Of a stretch of DNA of 44,527 nucleotides, positions 31,401-39,863 are shown piece by piece. The position numbers and the translations under genes were made by a program. The stretch is from Paulinella micropora (taxonomy: Eukaryota; Cercozoa; Imbricatea; Euglyphida). Each line of letters starts with the position of its first letter. The first letter of the stretch is position 1. The notes beneath the pieces are model-generated. The model did no database searches, was not told where the DNA came from, and saw nothing but the letters and a program-made list of their open reading frames with translations. The stretch covers positions 448,596 to 493,122 of the forward strand of contig BJOX01000287.1 in the NCBI GenBank assembly GCA_009731375.1. The letters run 5' to 3'.

Positions 31401-32421
31401 TCTACCCAAGGCAGACAAATCGAACTGGCCTAGCATCATCCCGTCCCTCTCCTTCGCCCAGAACACCTATGTGTCCACGGCTACAGGTACAACCGCCTTT
31501 GAGGGTATGCTAGCACGCAAACCCCGGTGCACACTGGACTTTTTCGATTCCCCGGAGATCGTTACGGCCCGCGCCTCCGCCTCAAGCGCCGCTCTCGACG
31601 CTTCCCCTACGCTTTCGCTTCAATCTTCAGAACAGATCGAACTACTACGCCGCGCTCGCGCCGCAGTCACGGCGTATATCAGCACGTACACAGTCGTCTC
31701 CCGCGCCCGATCTGTTGCTCAGAAGAACAAGGGCCGCCGCAAAGCCGTTAAGGAGTGGAAGGTTGGCGACACCGTCACCGTCTACCGCCCTAAACCCTTA
31801 AAGCAAGGCATCCTCGCCTCGTCTGTCCTTCAGTTCGACGGCCCCTACACGATTTTAGAGCAGGTCAACTCTAACTGCTTTAAACTTCGCCACAAGACCA
31901 ATAGGATATTGAAGCGGATCGACCGCTCACACCTCTCTCCGTACACTGCCCCCACTGATGGCGTCGCCCCGCTTAATCCAGTCGCAGAGGACGACTACGA
32001 TGACGACACTGTCAACTACACCACTGGTGAAGTCGTTGTTTTCAACGACCGTAACCAAGTCAAACTTGGCACTGTTTTGGACGAGGATCCGGAAAACGAG
32101 GAGGATGATCTCGTGGTCCATCAACTGGGTATCACTTTGGACACCAACCCTCTCTTCCGCCCCATCTACGAAGATACAAAGGATAAAGCTACCATTCACA
32201 GCTGGGGAGTAAACCTGGCCTTCTGGAAGCCCCTCCTCTTCGATATCACCAACGATCAAGTCGTTCATCGACACATCGAGTGGCGTTCCTTCAGAAAGAT
32301 CAAGGACAAAGGCCGGCTCTCCGCCAACGTTCTTAAACGTCTTCGAGGTACCCTCATCACCGGCGAATCCTTCCCGCTTCATGTCTTCCAGAAGGGCAAG
32401 CAAGCTAAGTCCAAGGAGTAA
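28455..32421 (+). pseudogene. Outer element pol: RT, RNase H and integrase, broken
   Basis: RT motifs include DYRMPNDNLHLPVPGLPNP, IDMVDCFSHL, a PQG/APGDFQ segment after a frame change near 29140, and AYLDD. The YLDD region is tandemly duplicated (29234-29340 and 29341 onward). RNase H begins at LCLRTDASQIGIGGAL and is cut by TAG at 30004-30006. The frame is otherwise open from 29242 to 32421. Integrase keeps the H-H-C-C finger (YAHLMQNH to CHFC), a catalytic D-35-E core (SDYHSSF to GFVE) and a GPY/F module (FDGPYTILEQ). About 150 further residues after GPY/F end at 32421. Confidence 0.85.
29234..29440 (+). repeat. 107-bp tandem duplication covering the RT catalytic motif
   Basis: CTCCCCTTTTGGAACAAGCC recurs at 29234 and 29341. 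About 100 bp of each copy is identical but for one base (CTGCAGG/CTACAGG). A period of 107 is not a multiple of three, so the duplication shifts the frame. Confidence 0.9.
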
Positions 32422-32958
32422 CCACCCCCCTTTTCACTCTCAAGTGGGTTTTACCCATCGTAATGGCTTCACCCGCCCCCCGCCCAGCGCTTTTCCCACT
32501 TGAACCGTCATCGTCCCTAGAAACATTACGCCATGACCGGAGTACCCATGTAAGTCCTTGATCGCCTCTTGTGCCTGCAGGTCAACGATTATGTTCACCG
32601 AACTTGAACACCTCAGTGTTTATATCGGCACGGCATATTTGGTGCTTCATTGGTTCATCTTGGCTATGTAATACCCGGCCATCTAATTCTCTATGGCTCG
32701 ACATCGCCTCCCGATATCGTCGCTCGCTACTGCGCCTCAATTGTCCCAGTCCCGCTGCAGATTATGGATATCCGGCCCAGGCTGATCATCATCCGCATTG
32801 CGCCAGGAAAGACGCACCACTCTTCTACTCTCCAAAGATTTAAGAGATTTACCCACCTCTCTTTTTCCTGTTGACACTTTTTTTTAGTGAGACAACATAC
32901 TTCGTTCGTTAATCACTCATTCTGTACGCAACTCAACTCAACCGTTAGGTCTGGGGGG
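32422..32958 (+). other. Outer element 3' tail and purine tract
   Basis: Non-coding or decayed sequence between pol and the 3' end. It holds a possible short membrane-type ORF starting MFTELEHLSVYIGTAYL near 32589 that ends after 24 codons and continues in another frame. The tract GGTCTGGGGGG (32948-32958), continued beyond the insertion at 43580-43594, is the likely polypurine tract. Confidence 0.5.
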
Positions 32959-33195
32959 TGTAATGTCCCCAACGATAGCTCGTAAAAAGTCGGTAATACA
33001 ACCAAACACAGTCCTCAAGAATGAGAATGACGTCTCGTTATATTAGCTCAGTGAAGCCAAAAAGGAAAACGGCAACAGACCAGGAATAAAATGGCATCAG
33101 GTCCAATCCGGACAAATAATACTGAAAAACAAGCTGGTGCACCTGTCACCAGGAAAAGGTATTTTTTACCGGCTATCCGGGGGGTGATGCCTACA
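32959..33195 (-). repeat. 3' LTR of inner element
   Basis: 237 bp, TG...CA on either strand (plus strand TGTAATGTCCCC to GCCTACA). Nearly identical to 43344-43579. Confidence 0.92.
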
Positions 33196-33208
33196 GTACC
33201 CCCTCCCG
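33196..33208 (-). promoter_or_regulatory. Polypurine tract of inner element
   Basis: On the minus strand TCGGGAGGGGGTAC directly precedes the 3' LTR, as expected for the plus-strand primer of reverse transcription. Confidence 0.75.
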
Positions 33209-34046
33209 ATTTTATGACGGAAATAGCATTTTCGTCATACACCTTCTGATTTCTTTCTGCAAATAGTATGCGCTATGGAGTCATGCCACACAGCGCATCG
33301 ACCCACGGATAGACGCTAAAAGACGATAAATATATCCTCATACGGCACGTCAAAGCGGATTCTCCAGCCATTCTTGTAGATTTTTGAACTCCTTCCCCTC
33401 AATCTCTCTTTTTTTTTTTTTTTTTTTTTTTTTTCGGCAGTATGTCAAGAACAAACGTACAATTAATAAAAAAATACAAGCAACGTGGTGCTGTAGTACG
33501 ATTCCCCCTTTGATCTCCTTCTTCTTCTTATCATTATCATTATTATTATTATTATTCACAGGGAGATCGTAAGTACATTGTCTTTTTTAATGACATACCC
33601 TTGTATAAGGCGGATATCCTATGATATAGTATTAGGGGGCCAGTCCTAATAGCTATATCCGAAGTCGAGGTGTATGTACCCGACCCTGCGATATACCGAC
33701 ACAAGTAGAGATTGACCGTGCTCAGGTACGACAGTATATAATCTATCGTAAAAAATAATTTAATGAAAGTTTCAGAGAACATTTCATTTTCGAGAACATC
33801 ATCCCAGGACTTGGAAAGGGTCATACCCGGGAACACCATCGCTCAATACACTAGCGATCCCCGTATACGGTGTAGTATCATCGTCGATCGACCTTTCGCA
33901 CTCGTATGTTGCGATCGAATGCCAAGTTATATCACTGAGTCTTTTTAATATTCATATTGATAACTGATGATGCATGATCAAATCATGATACGCCGTGGGC
34001 AATCAATCAGTTTATTTGAGACGCATAAAGAAAAATAGTTTCTTTG
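33209..34046 (-). other. 3' untranslated region of inner element
   Basis: About 840 bp after the pol stop, with no ORF of note. It contains a T run (33409-33434), an ATT array (33538-33555) and AT-rich sequence. Confidence 0.7.
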
Positions 34047-37000
34047 TCACTGCCTTCGTCGTCTGGCGCGGATTTCTTTGCCTGGTGGAGGACCACCAAC
34101 AAAAGTCAGATCGAACTTTGACTGTTCGAGAATGTCCCAGATCTTATTAGGGATTCCGCCCAACGATAATTCAAAAGGGACATCAAGCACTCCTCTTGGC
34201 AGTGTCTGAATGGTCCACGCAGTGTAATCCTTGTCTCTGGGAGTAATTGTATCATCCCATGTCTCGAGACTTTTTGCGTCTTTATATACTGGCAGATAAT
34301 GTCTTGCCTTTGGATCCTCAACCGGGTCCATACTTCTCCAGAACTGGAGTATCGGTTGTACTATCTTTGCGGCTGATGATATTTTGAGTGTCCGTGTGAC
34401 ACGCATCTGTCGTGGGACCGCCACGACCCGCATCAAGTATAAGTCTGAGAGAGTGTCATCAGCGACATGTTGTTCCGCTGGTCTCATCAGATAGAAAACA
34501 TTTTTCACCCATGCGATGGTTGCTATCGCATCGCCTTCCTTCCATCGCTCATGGACAATCTCAACGTTGCCCGCGTTTGGGTCAGTGTCCGTCCCCTCCT
34601 CCTCCTGGTGGACGTCCTTTGATCTCATCGACCTCATCGCCTTCCTCGGTTGGTCGTTGATAAGATCATTCCGCGCTCTCCTTAGCTGCGCCTCTGTGAT
34701 CTTCTCCTTCTTTCCGCTATGCTCTCGCGGAGACTTGGACTGAGTCCCCACCGCGCTTATGCGGTCAGTCTTCTCCTTGCTGTCCACCTCACTCTCCTCC
34801 TTCTCAGCTATCGGTGCCCGATAAGCATCGTCTTGGTCTATGCCAGCCTCCTTGTGGATGGGCGGCACCTCTTTGAAATCATCCTTCATCCGTTTTAACG
34901 CCTCCTCAACGGATTCATCTTCCAGTAAGAAGGGATCATACTTAATCAGCCTTCTTACATTCACAATTTGCACCTTCCCTCTACCCCTGATCTTGTAATT
35001 CAGAGGTCCCGTCTGTTCCATAATCTGATAAGGTCCTTTCCAGTGAGTGAACAGCTTAGAGCTGACTCCCTTCGGGACTTGAGGATGGTACAATAGTACA
35101 ATATCCCCGACCTGGAACTTGATCTGATCCAAGTGCGCTTGTCGCACCCCTTCAGCATCAGTCTTTCGGCGCTCCGCCTCTCTATGCGCCCTGACTATTT
35201 GTTCCGCCTCCATCTTCACTCTAAGTCTCATCCCAAACAACTCATCCGCATCCGCCCAAGTGTCTTTTGGGTGAAGGAGCGAAGTCGGGATATCAGGCTC
35301 ACGCCCATATACTAACTGATATGGCGAGATTGAGCTCTTCGAGCCTCCTAACGCCGTAGAGGGTAGACAGTTCATTGCAAACGCAAATGATGGTGCTGCC
35401 TCGACCCATGCTCTTTGATTCTCCTTCTTCGTGCAATACATCTTTAGCGAGGCTTTGAGGGGTCTGTGTACCCGCTCGATTTTCCCATTTGCTCGCGGGT
35501 TATAGGCAGTAACATATTGCCATTTCATCCCGTAATACTTAGATAGTTTGTCGATGACCTCGTTATTAAAGTCCGAGCCTCGATCAGAACATATCTTTCT
35601 TGGTACTCCGATCTGTGAGATGATCCTATCGATCAGCGCCTCGGCCGTCGTCTTGCCGGTAACGTCTTTGACAGGGATGATCCACACATAGTTGGTGGCT
35701 CTGTCAATAGCCGTAAGGAGGTATTTGTAACCATCCTTCGATTCTGGGAAAGGTCCCACATGATCAATGTGTATAAACTCAAACATCCCCGCATGAAGAG
35801 GAAATTCGCCAATCAGGCCGAAATTTGCCTTCAGTGGTGTTTTGTTTATCTTGCACGGGATGCATGCATCCACCGCCTGATCTATCTCCTCCTTCATCTT
35901 CTTCCACCAGAATCGCCTCGCTACGAACATATGAGTTCGTTGTCGACCCGGATGCGCCAAAAGTGGGCAATTGTGGGCTGCGACAAATATAAATCGTCTC
36001 AGACTCTCCGGTACCCAAAGGGTCCATTTGTCCGGCTGTGACGCATAGCGACCGTGAAGGCCCTTGTACCACAGTAGACCATCTCTCCATCCCATCTCCT
36101 TCATCTGATCTTTGATCGCTTTCGTCATCCGTAGCTCATCCGGGTTCTGATATAACTGTATCAGTTCTTTAAACTCCGGATCTTGAGCCTGTTGTTGCCT
36201 CCATGCGGTAGGCGAGGCTATATGGATAGTACCATCTTCTAGCCGTACCCCGATTCTTTCCGGGTCATCGTCTAGGTCACTTCTCCGCTCTTGAGGAGGC
36301 TCCGCATAAACTTCCTGCGTCTCCTCTTCCTCTCTTATGTTCGCCTTCGCATTCTCATATACCTCATAGGACCACTCAGCGTCCTCCTGGGTATGTAGCT
36401 CACAACATATCCCGTGATCCGGGCCTTGTGGACTGTACCGTAGACCTGTGCGGTCATATCGGACTCCACTCGCCATCTCCATCGCCTCAATGTGGCTGAC
36501 CTCATACACCTTGTCAGTGGACAAGTCTTCCATCTCCACCGTGGACACCAACGCCGATACTTCTGAGTTAAACTCTAGCCTAGAGAGGCTATCAGCGACC
36601 ACATTTCGCTTTCCCGGTAGATGGACCATTGTAAAATCGAAACAAGACAAGAACGCTTGCCACCGCGCCAGCCGTCCCGTCTGTTCATGATTCATCAACC
36701 ATAACAGGTTATGATGATCAGTTCTGACAGTAAATTGAGGTCCTCCCCACAAATACTCTCTGAGCCTCTTGAGGGCCCATACTACCGCCAACGCCTCTCT
36801 TTGCCTTGTGCAATAGTTTCTCTCCGCCGCACACAACTTCCTACTAATAAACATGATTGGGCGTAATTTCTTCTCCTCATCCTCTTGTTGTAATACAGCC
36901 CCAATCGCAAACTTAGATGCGTCTGTATCGACTACGAATTGTTTCGTAAAGTCGGGCATCGTTAACACCAGTCCTCCGTCTTTCGGGTCTTTATAAATAA

Positions 37001-39860
37001 GATCTTTGAGCGCATGAAACGCTTGCAAAGCCTCTTCGCCCCACTTCTCAAAGTCTCCAAAATCTATCATTTTCTCCAACTTAGCCCGTGTTGCACCCCA
37101 ATCGGGTATAAACTGGCTATAGTATTGCGCCATCGCAAGGAATGAGTGCAATTCAGTGCGGTTCTTCGGTATCGGTCGATTCATAATCTCCTCCCTCTTC
37201 TCTTTGGATATCGAGACTCGATTATGGGAGATCTCGTACCCTAAGTATGTCACACTCGTCTTGGCAAGTTGACACTTCTTTAGATTGCACTTCAGGCCAA
37301 AAGCTCCGATGCGCCTGAATATATCGGACAAATGATCGATATGCTCCTCCATTGTGTTAGAGTATACGATAATGTCATCGATATAGCAAAATGCATATTC
37401 TCCCGCCTTCTGTCCCCGCCTTCTCATAAAGCCACCGTCAGACAAATCATCGTACTGACTGCTCAACATCTTCTGCATCGCCTTCTGGAAAAGTCCTGGG
37501 GCTTGCTTGAGGCCCATCGGAAGCACTTTCCATTGGTATATTTCCATACCCACCACAAACGCCGTCAGCCATCTGGACTTTTCCTCCAGTGGTATCTGCC
37601 AGAAGCCATTCTTAAGGTCAATGACCGAATAGAATTTTGCATTCCGCAGTACTCTCCTTCCTTCTTCTAATGTCGGGAGAGGATTTCTCTCTTCCTCCAG
37701 CACCTTGTTAACACGAGCATAGTTAACTGTCAGGCGCCATTCTCCTCCTGGCTTCGGCACTATTCTCGGTTGTGAGACTATTGGAGATGTTGATCTCTCA
37801 ATAAAGTCCTCATTGAGCAGCTGTCTTGCTAGCTCCTCCGCTATCTTCGCCTCATGTATACTCAAATTCGCCCTTCGTGGTGCCGGTGACGGCTCCGCAC
37901 CCGGTATTTTGTAAATAACCGCAGTGAAATCTTCAGGCTTGACACCACCTGCATGTGGAGGGTCAAAAATTTCCTTGTTCGCCTCTAATTTGGCTTTTAA
38001 AAGCTCCTTCTCCTTCTCCGTGCCTACTCCTTCTTCCAATATTTTCCGCGCCGCCTCTTGAAAATCTTCATCAGACATCTGCTTATGCTGCTTGAGGGGT
38101 TCTCTGTCCTCCTCCAAGCCTAAGTCCTCTTCCGAGACATCATCTAGGCCCGTCTTTTCATACGTGACCGTGTCCGGCTCATCATCTTTACCGAGCTCCA
38201 CCAGCATGTCAATGAGTCTCGCGTATTGCAAAGGAGCTTTACGGGTGTAAAAACCATCAAAGCATGTGAATGCTTGCGGTATCAATTTCAACTTGTCGAG
38301 GTCTCTGAGCTTCCGCTTGTATGCACTGCTCTGCTCACGAGTTCCCATACGACAAGCCACCACTAGCTGTTGCTTGCGAGAGGGTACCGGTATAGGATGA
38401 TCAATAAGCCGGTCCCTTATTTCCTGCGCCCATATCGCCTTCTCATTATATGGCAGGATAATAGTATACGGCTTATTATTTTCGAATAAAGTCCGTAAGC
38501 ATTTCTTCACTTCAGACAGTGAACGCGGCCACGTGGGCTCGTCACCCCAGAAATCAGTAATAAAACTTTTAATAGTTTCTGGTGGAGTATCCGGGATTCG
38601 CCCCGTTCTCCTTGGTACAAACGCCTCCCTTTTTTCTTCTCCTACTTTCGCATGGAAACAGTATCCGTTAGTAATATGGACATCTGTTCCTACTCCTTCC
38701 GCGAATCTCGCCAACGACGGGCTTCTTTGTGCGACACATATAATCTCCTCCTTTCGCTTCTCGATTAAGTCATCAATAGACTTTTTGTCCCAATGGCATG
38801 TCGGAACTGTGACAGTGCACACTTGGGATTCCCAATTGTCGGTCCAGGACAGTTCATCCGGTCTTACGACATGGGGGTGAACGTACACCTCAAGTGCCTC
38901 ATGTGCGATGGCCATCTTTTTGTGATCCGTCGCTAGACTCAGCTCATAAGCCTCATAAGAGTCAGTAGCGTTGAAGGGATCAATATCGTTCTCTTCTCCT
39001 CTTTTTACTCCATATATCACTCGCCGTGCGGCGCAATCAATCACAGCCCCCATCGTAGCCAATTGGTCATACGATAGTAATATTGACCCGTGGTAACCGG
39101 GGACGACATAGAGGTCCATACGGTATACTCGTGCGGATTTCAATTTAAAGGTCAGTGTGATGATTCCCGTGATATCCGTCCGGCTGCTCACTCCTTTGAG
39201 AGTGCCCGTTGACTTTTTCATATTTCCGTCCACCCAGTCCCGGTATCGATTAAAAAACTTCCGGCCGACAATATTAATATTCGCCATCGTATCATTACCA
39301 ACTTTTAATATTGTCTTCAATGTTTCACAATAAAGTTCCGTATAACACAGAGCATCGGGCCTGTGTATATTGGCTGCGAGAACAAGAACTTTACGTTCCA
39401 AATTTTGGAGTCTTGTCTCTAAGTTTTTCAACTCCTCCTTCTTCTCCTCCTGCTTCACCTCATTAACATTTTTATTATTCTGCGGTACTGGTGCGTTTAC
39501 TATTTGAGCGACATTGTCTTGTGGTACTTGAGTACACACATTGTCTTTTTGCTCGCCACCCGCCGCGACCGTAGACATTGAGTCTGTTCGTGGTTGTTTG
39601 CTTGGCCGAGGCGATACGTCTGCCATTGGCCTCCTCGCCTCCATCGCAAGTCTCGCCTTCCTATTTGCATCAGTTATCATTGGTAACCGTGCTGTATGAA
39701 CGGGTATGAGACTACCTTGGGGCTGCAGTCTCTGTGTACCCACATCTTTGTTTTCACATAGAGGAAGCGTTGGCCCAGTCTGCACAACAGCATTAGAAAG
39801 CACTGTGACTTTAGGGTTAAACTTCACAGTCTTCTCCTTCCTCTCTTCTTCCCCCTCCAG
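34047..39860 (-). CDS. pol: Inner element Pol: protease, RT, RNase H, integrase and C-terminal extension
   Basis: Open from the codon after the gag TGA to 34047, with no ATG at the start; numbering below uses the first GTG (39827). The first 150 residues are Gag-linker-like with a short coiled coil. The protease has GNDTMANINI at about 177-186 (D-T-M-A where D-T/S-G-A is usual) and ILLSYDQLATMGAVIDC. RT carries YSVIDLKNGFWQIPL and YIDD at 815-818. RNase H has VVDTDASKFAIG, REALAVV and VRTDHHNLL. Integrase has the H-H-C-C finger (HNCPLLAH to CIPC), HIDHVGPF, and CSDRGSDF to GKIERVH with exactly 35 residues between catalytic D and E. A GPY/F module (WKGPYQIMEQ) follows. About 300 further residues include a charged linker and a folded-looking end (ARHYLPVYKDAKSLETWDD). 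All catalytic residues except the protease glycine look normal. Confidence 0.92.
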   Translation of the reverse strand: MEGEEERKEKTVKFNPKVTVLSNAVVQTGPTLPLCENKDVGTQRLQPQGSLIPVHTARLPMITDANRKARLAMEARRPMADVSPRPSKQPRTDSMSTVAAGGEQKDNVCTQVPQDNVAQIVNAPVPQNNKNVNEVKQEEKKEELKNLETRLQNLERKVLVLAANIHRPDALCYTELYCETLKTILKVGNDTMANINIVGRKFFNRYRDWVDGNMKKSTGTLKGVSSRTDITGIITLTFKLKSARVYRMDLYVVPGYHGSILLSYDQLATMGAVIDCAARRVIYGVKRGEENDIDPFNATDSYEAYELSLATDHKKMAIAHEALEVYVHPHVVRPDELSWTDNWESQVCTVTVPTCHWDKKSIDDLIEKRKEEIICVAQRSPSLARFAEGVGTDVHITNGYCFHAKVGEEKREAFVPRRTGRIPDTPPETIKSFITDFWGDEPTWPRSLSEVKKCLRTLFENNKPYTIILPYNEKAIWAQEIRDRLIDHPIPVPSRKQQLVVACRMGTREQSSAYKRKLRDLDKLKLIPQAFTCFDGFYTRKAPLQYARLIDMLVELGKDDEPDTVTYEKTGLDDVSEEDLGLEEDREPLKQHKQMSDEDFQEAARKILEEGVGTEKEKELLKAKLEANKEIFDPPHAGGVKPEDFTAVIYKIPGAEPSPAPRRANLSIHEAKIAEELARQLLNEDFIERSTSPIVSQPRIVPKPGGEWRLTVNYARVNKVLEEERNPLPTLEEGRRVLRNAKFYSVIDLKNGFWQIPLEEKSRWLTAFVVGMEIYQWKVLPMGLKQAPGLFQKAMQKMLSSQYDDLSDGGFMRRRGQKAGEYAFCYIDDIIVYSNTMEEHIDHLSDIFRRIGAFGLKCNLKKCQLAKTSVTYLGYEISHNRVSISKEKREEIMNRPIPKNRTELHSFLAMAQYYSQFIPDWGATRAKLEKMIDFGDFEKWGEEALQAFHALKDLIYKDPKDGGLVLTMPDFTKQFVVDTDASKFAIGAVLQQEDEEKKLRPIMFISRKLCAAERNYCTRQREALAVVWALKRLREYLWGGPQFTVRTDHHNLLWLMNHEQTGRLARWQAFLSCFDFTMVHLPGKRNVVADSLSRLEFNSEVSALVSTVEMEDLSTDKVYEVSHIEAMEMASGVRYDRTGLRYSPQGPDHGICCELHTQEDAEWSYEVYENAKANIREEEETQEVYAEPPQERRSDLDDDPERIGVRLEDGTIHIASPTAWRQQQAQDPEFKELIQLYQNPDELRMTKAIKDQMKEMGWRDGLLWYKGLHGRYASQPDKWTLWVPESLRRFIFVAAHNCPLLAHPGRQRTHMFVARRFWWKKMKEEIDQAVDACIPCKINKTPLKANFGLIGEFPLHAGMFEFIHIDHVGPFPESKDGYKYLLTAIDRATNYVWIIPVKDVTGKTTAEALIDRIISQIGVPRKICSDRGSDFNNEVIDKLSKYYGMKWQYVTAYNPRANGKIERVHRPLKASLKMYCTKKENQRAWVEAAPSFAFAMNCLPSTALGGSKSSISPYQLVYGREPDIPTSLLHPKDTWADADELFGMRLRVKMEAEQIVRAHREAERRKTDAEGVRQAHLDQIKFQVGDIVLLYHPQVPKGVSSKLFTHWKGPYQIMEQTGPLNYKIRGRGKVQIVNVRRLIKYDPFLLEDESVEEALKRMKDDFKEVPPIHKEAGIDQDDAYRAPIAEKEESEVDSKEKTDRISAVGTQSKSPREHSGKKEKITEAQLRRARNDLINDQPRKAMRSMRSKDVHQEEEGTDTDPNAGNVEIVHERWKEGDAIATIAWVKNVFYLMRPAEQHVADDTLSDLYLMRVVAVPRQMRVTRTLKISSAAKIVQPILQFWRSMDPVEDPKARHYLPVYKDAKSLETWDDTITPRDKDYTAWTIQTLPRGVLDVPFELSLGGIPNKIWDILEQSKFDLTFVGGPPPGKEIRARRRRQ

Positions 39861-39863
39861 TCA
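39861..39863 (-). promoter_or_regulatory. In-frame TGA between gag and pol, probable readthrough site
   Basis: The minus strand reads GTG GTG GAA TGA CTG GAG GGG, and pol continues in the same frame without a start codon. The next 30 bases are almost all purine. UGA followed by C is a leaky context, and the arrangement parallels gammaretroviral gag-pol suppression. Readthrough itself is inferred. Confidence 0.75.

Noticed and set aside
32571-32874. Envelope-like gene in the outer element tail
   Set aside because: Only short hydrophobic fragments in two frames, with no signal peptide followed by a transmembrane layout.
39861-39863. Selenocysteine codon or variant code for the gag-pol TGA
   Set aside because: Nothing specific points to a SECIS element. 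TGG serves as Trp throughout and other ORFs end at standard stops, so ordinary readthrough is simpler.
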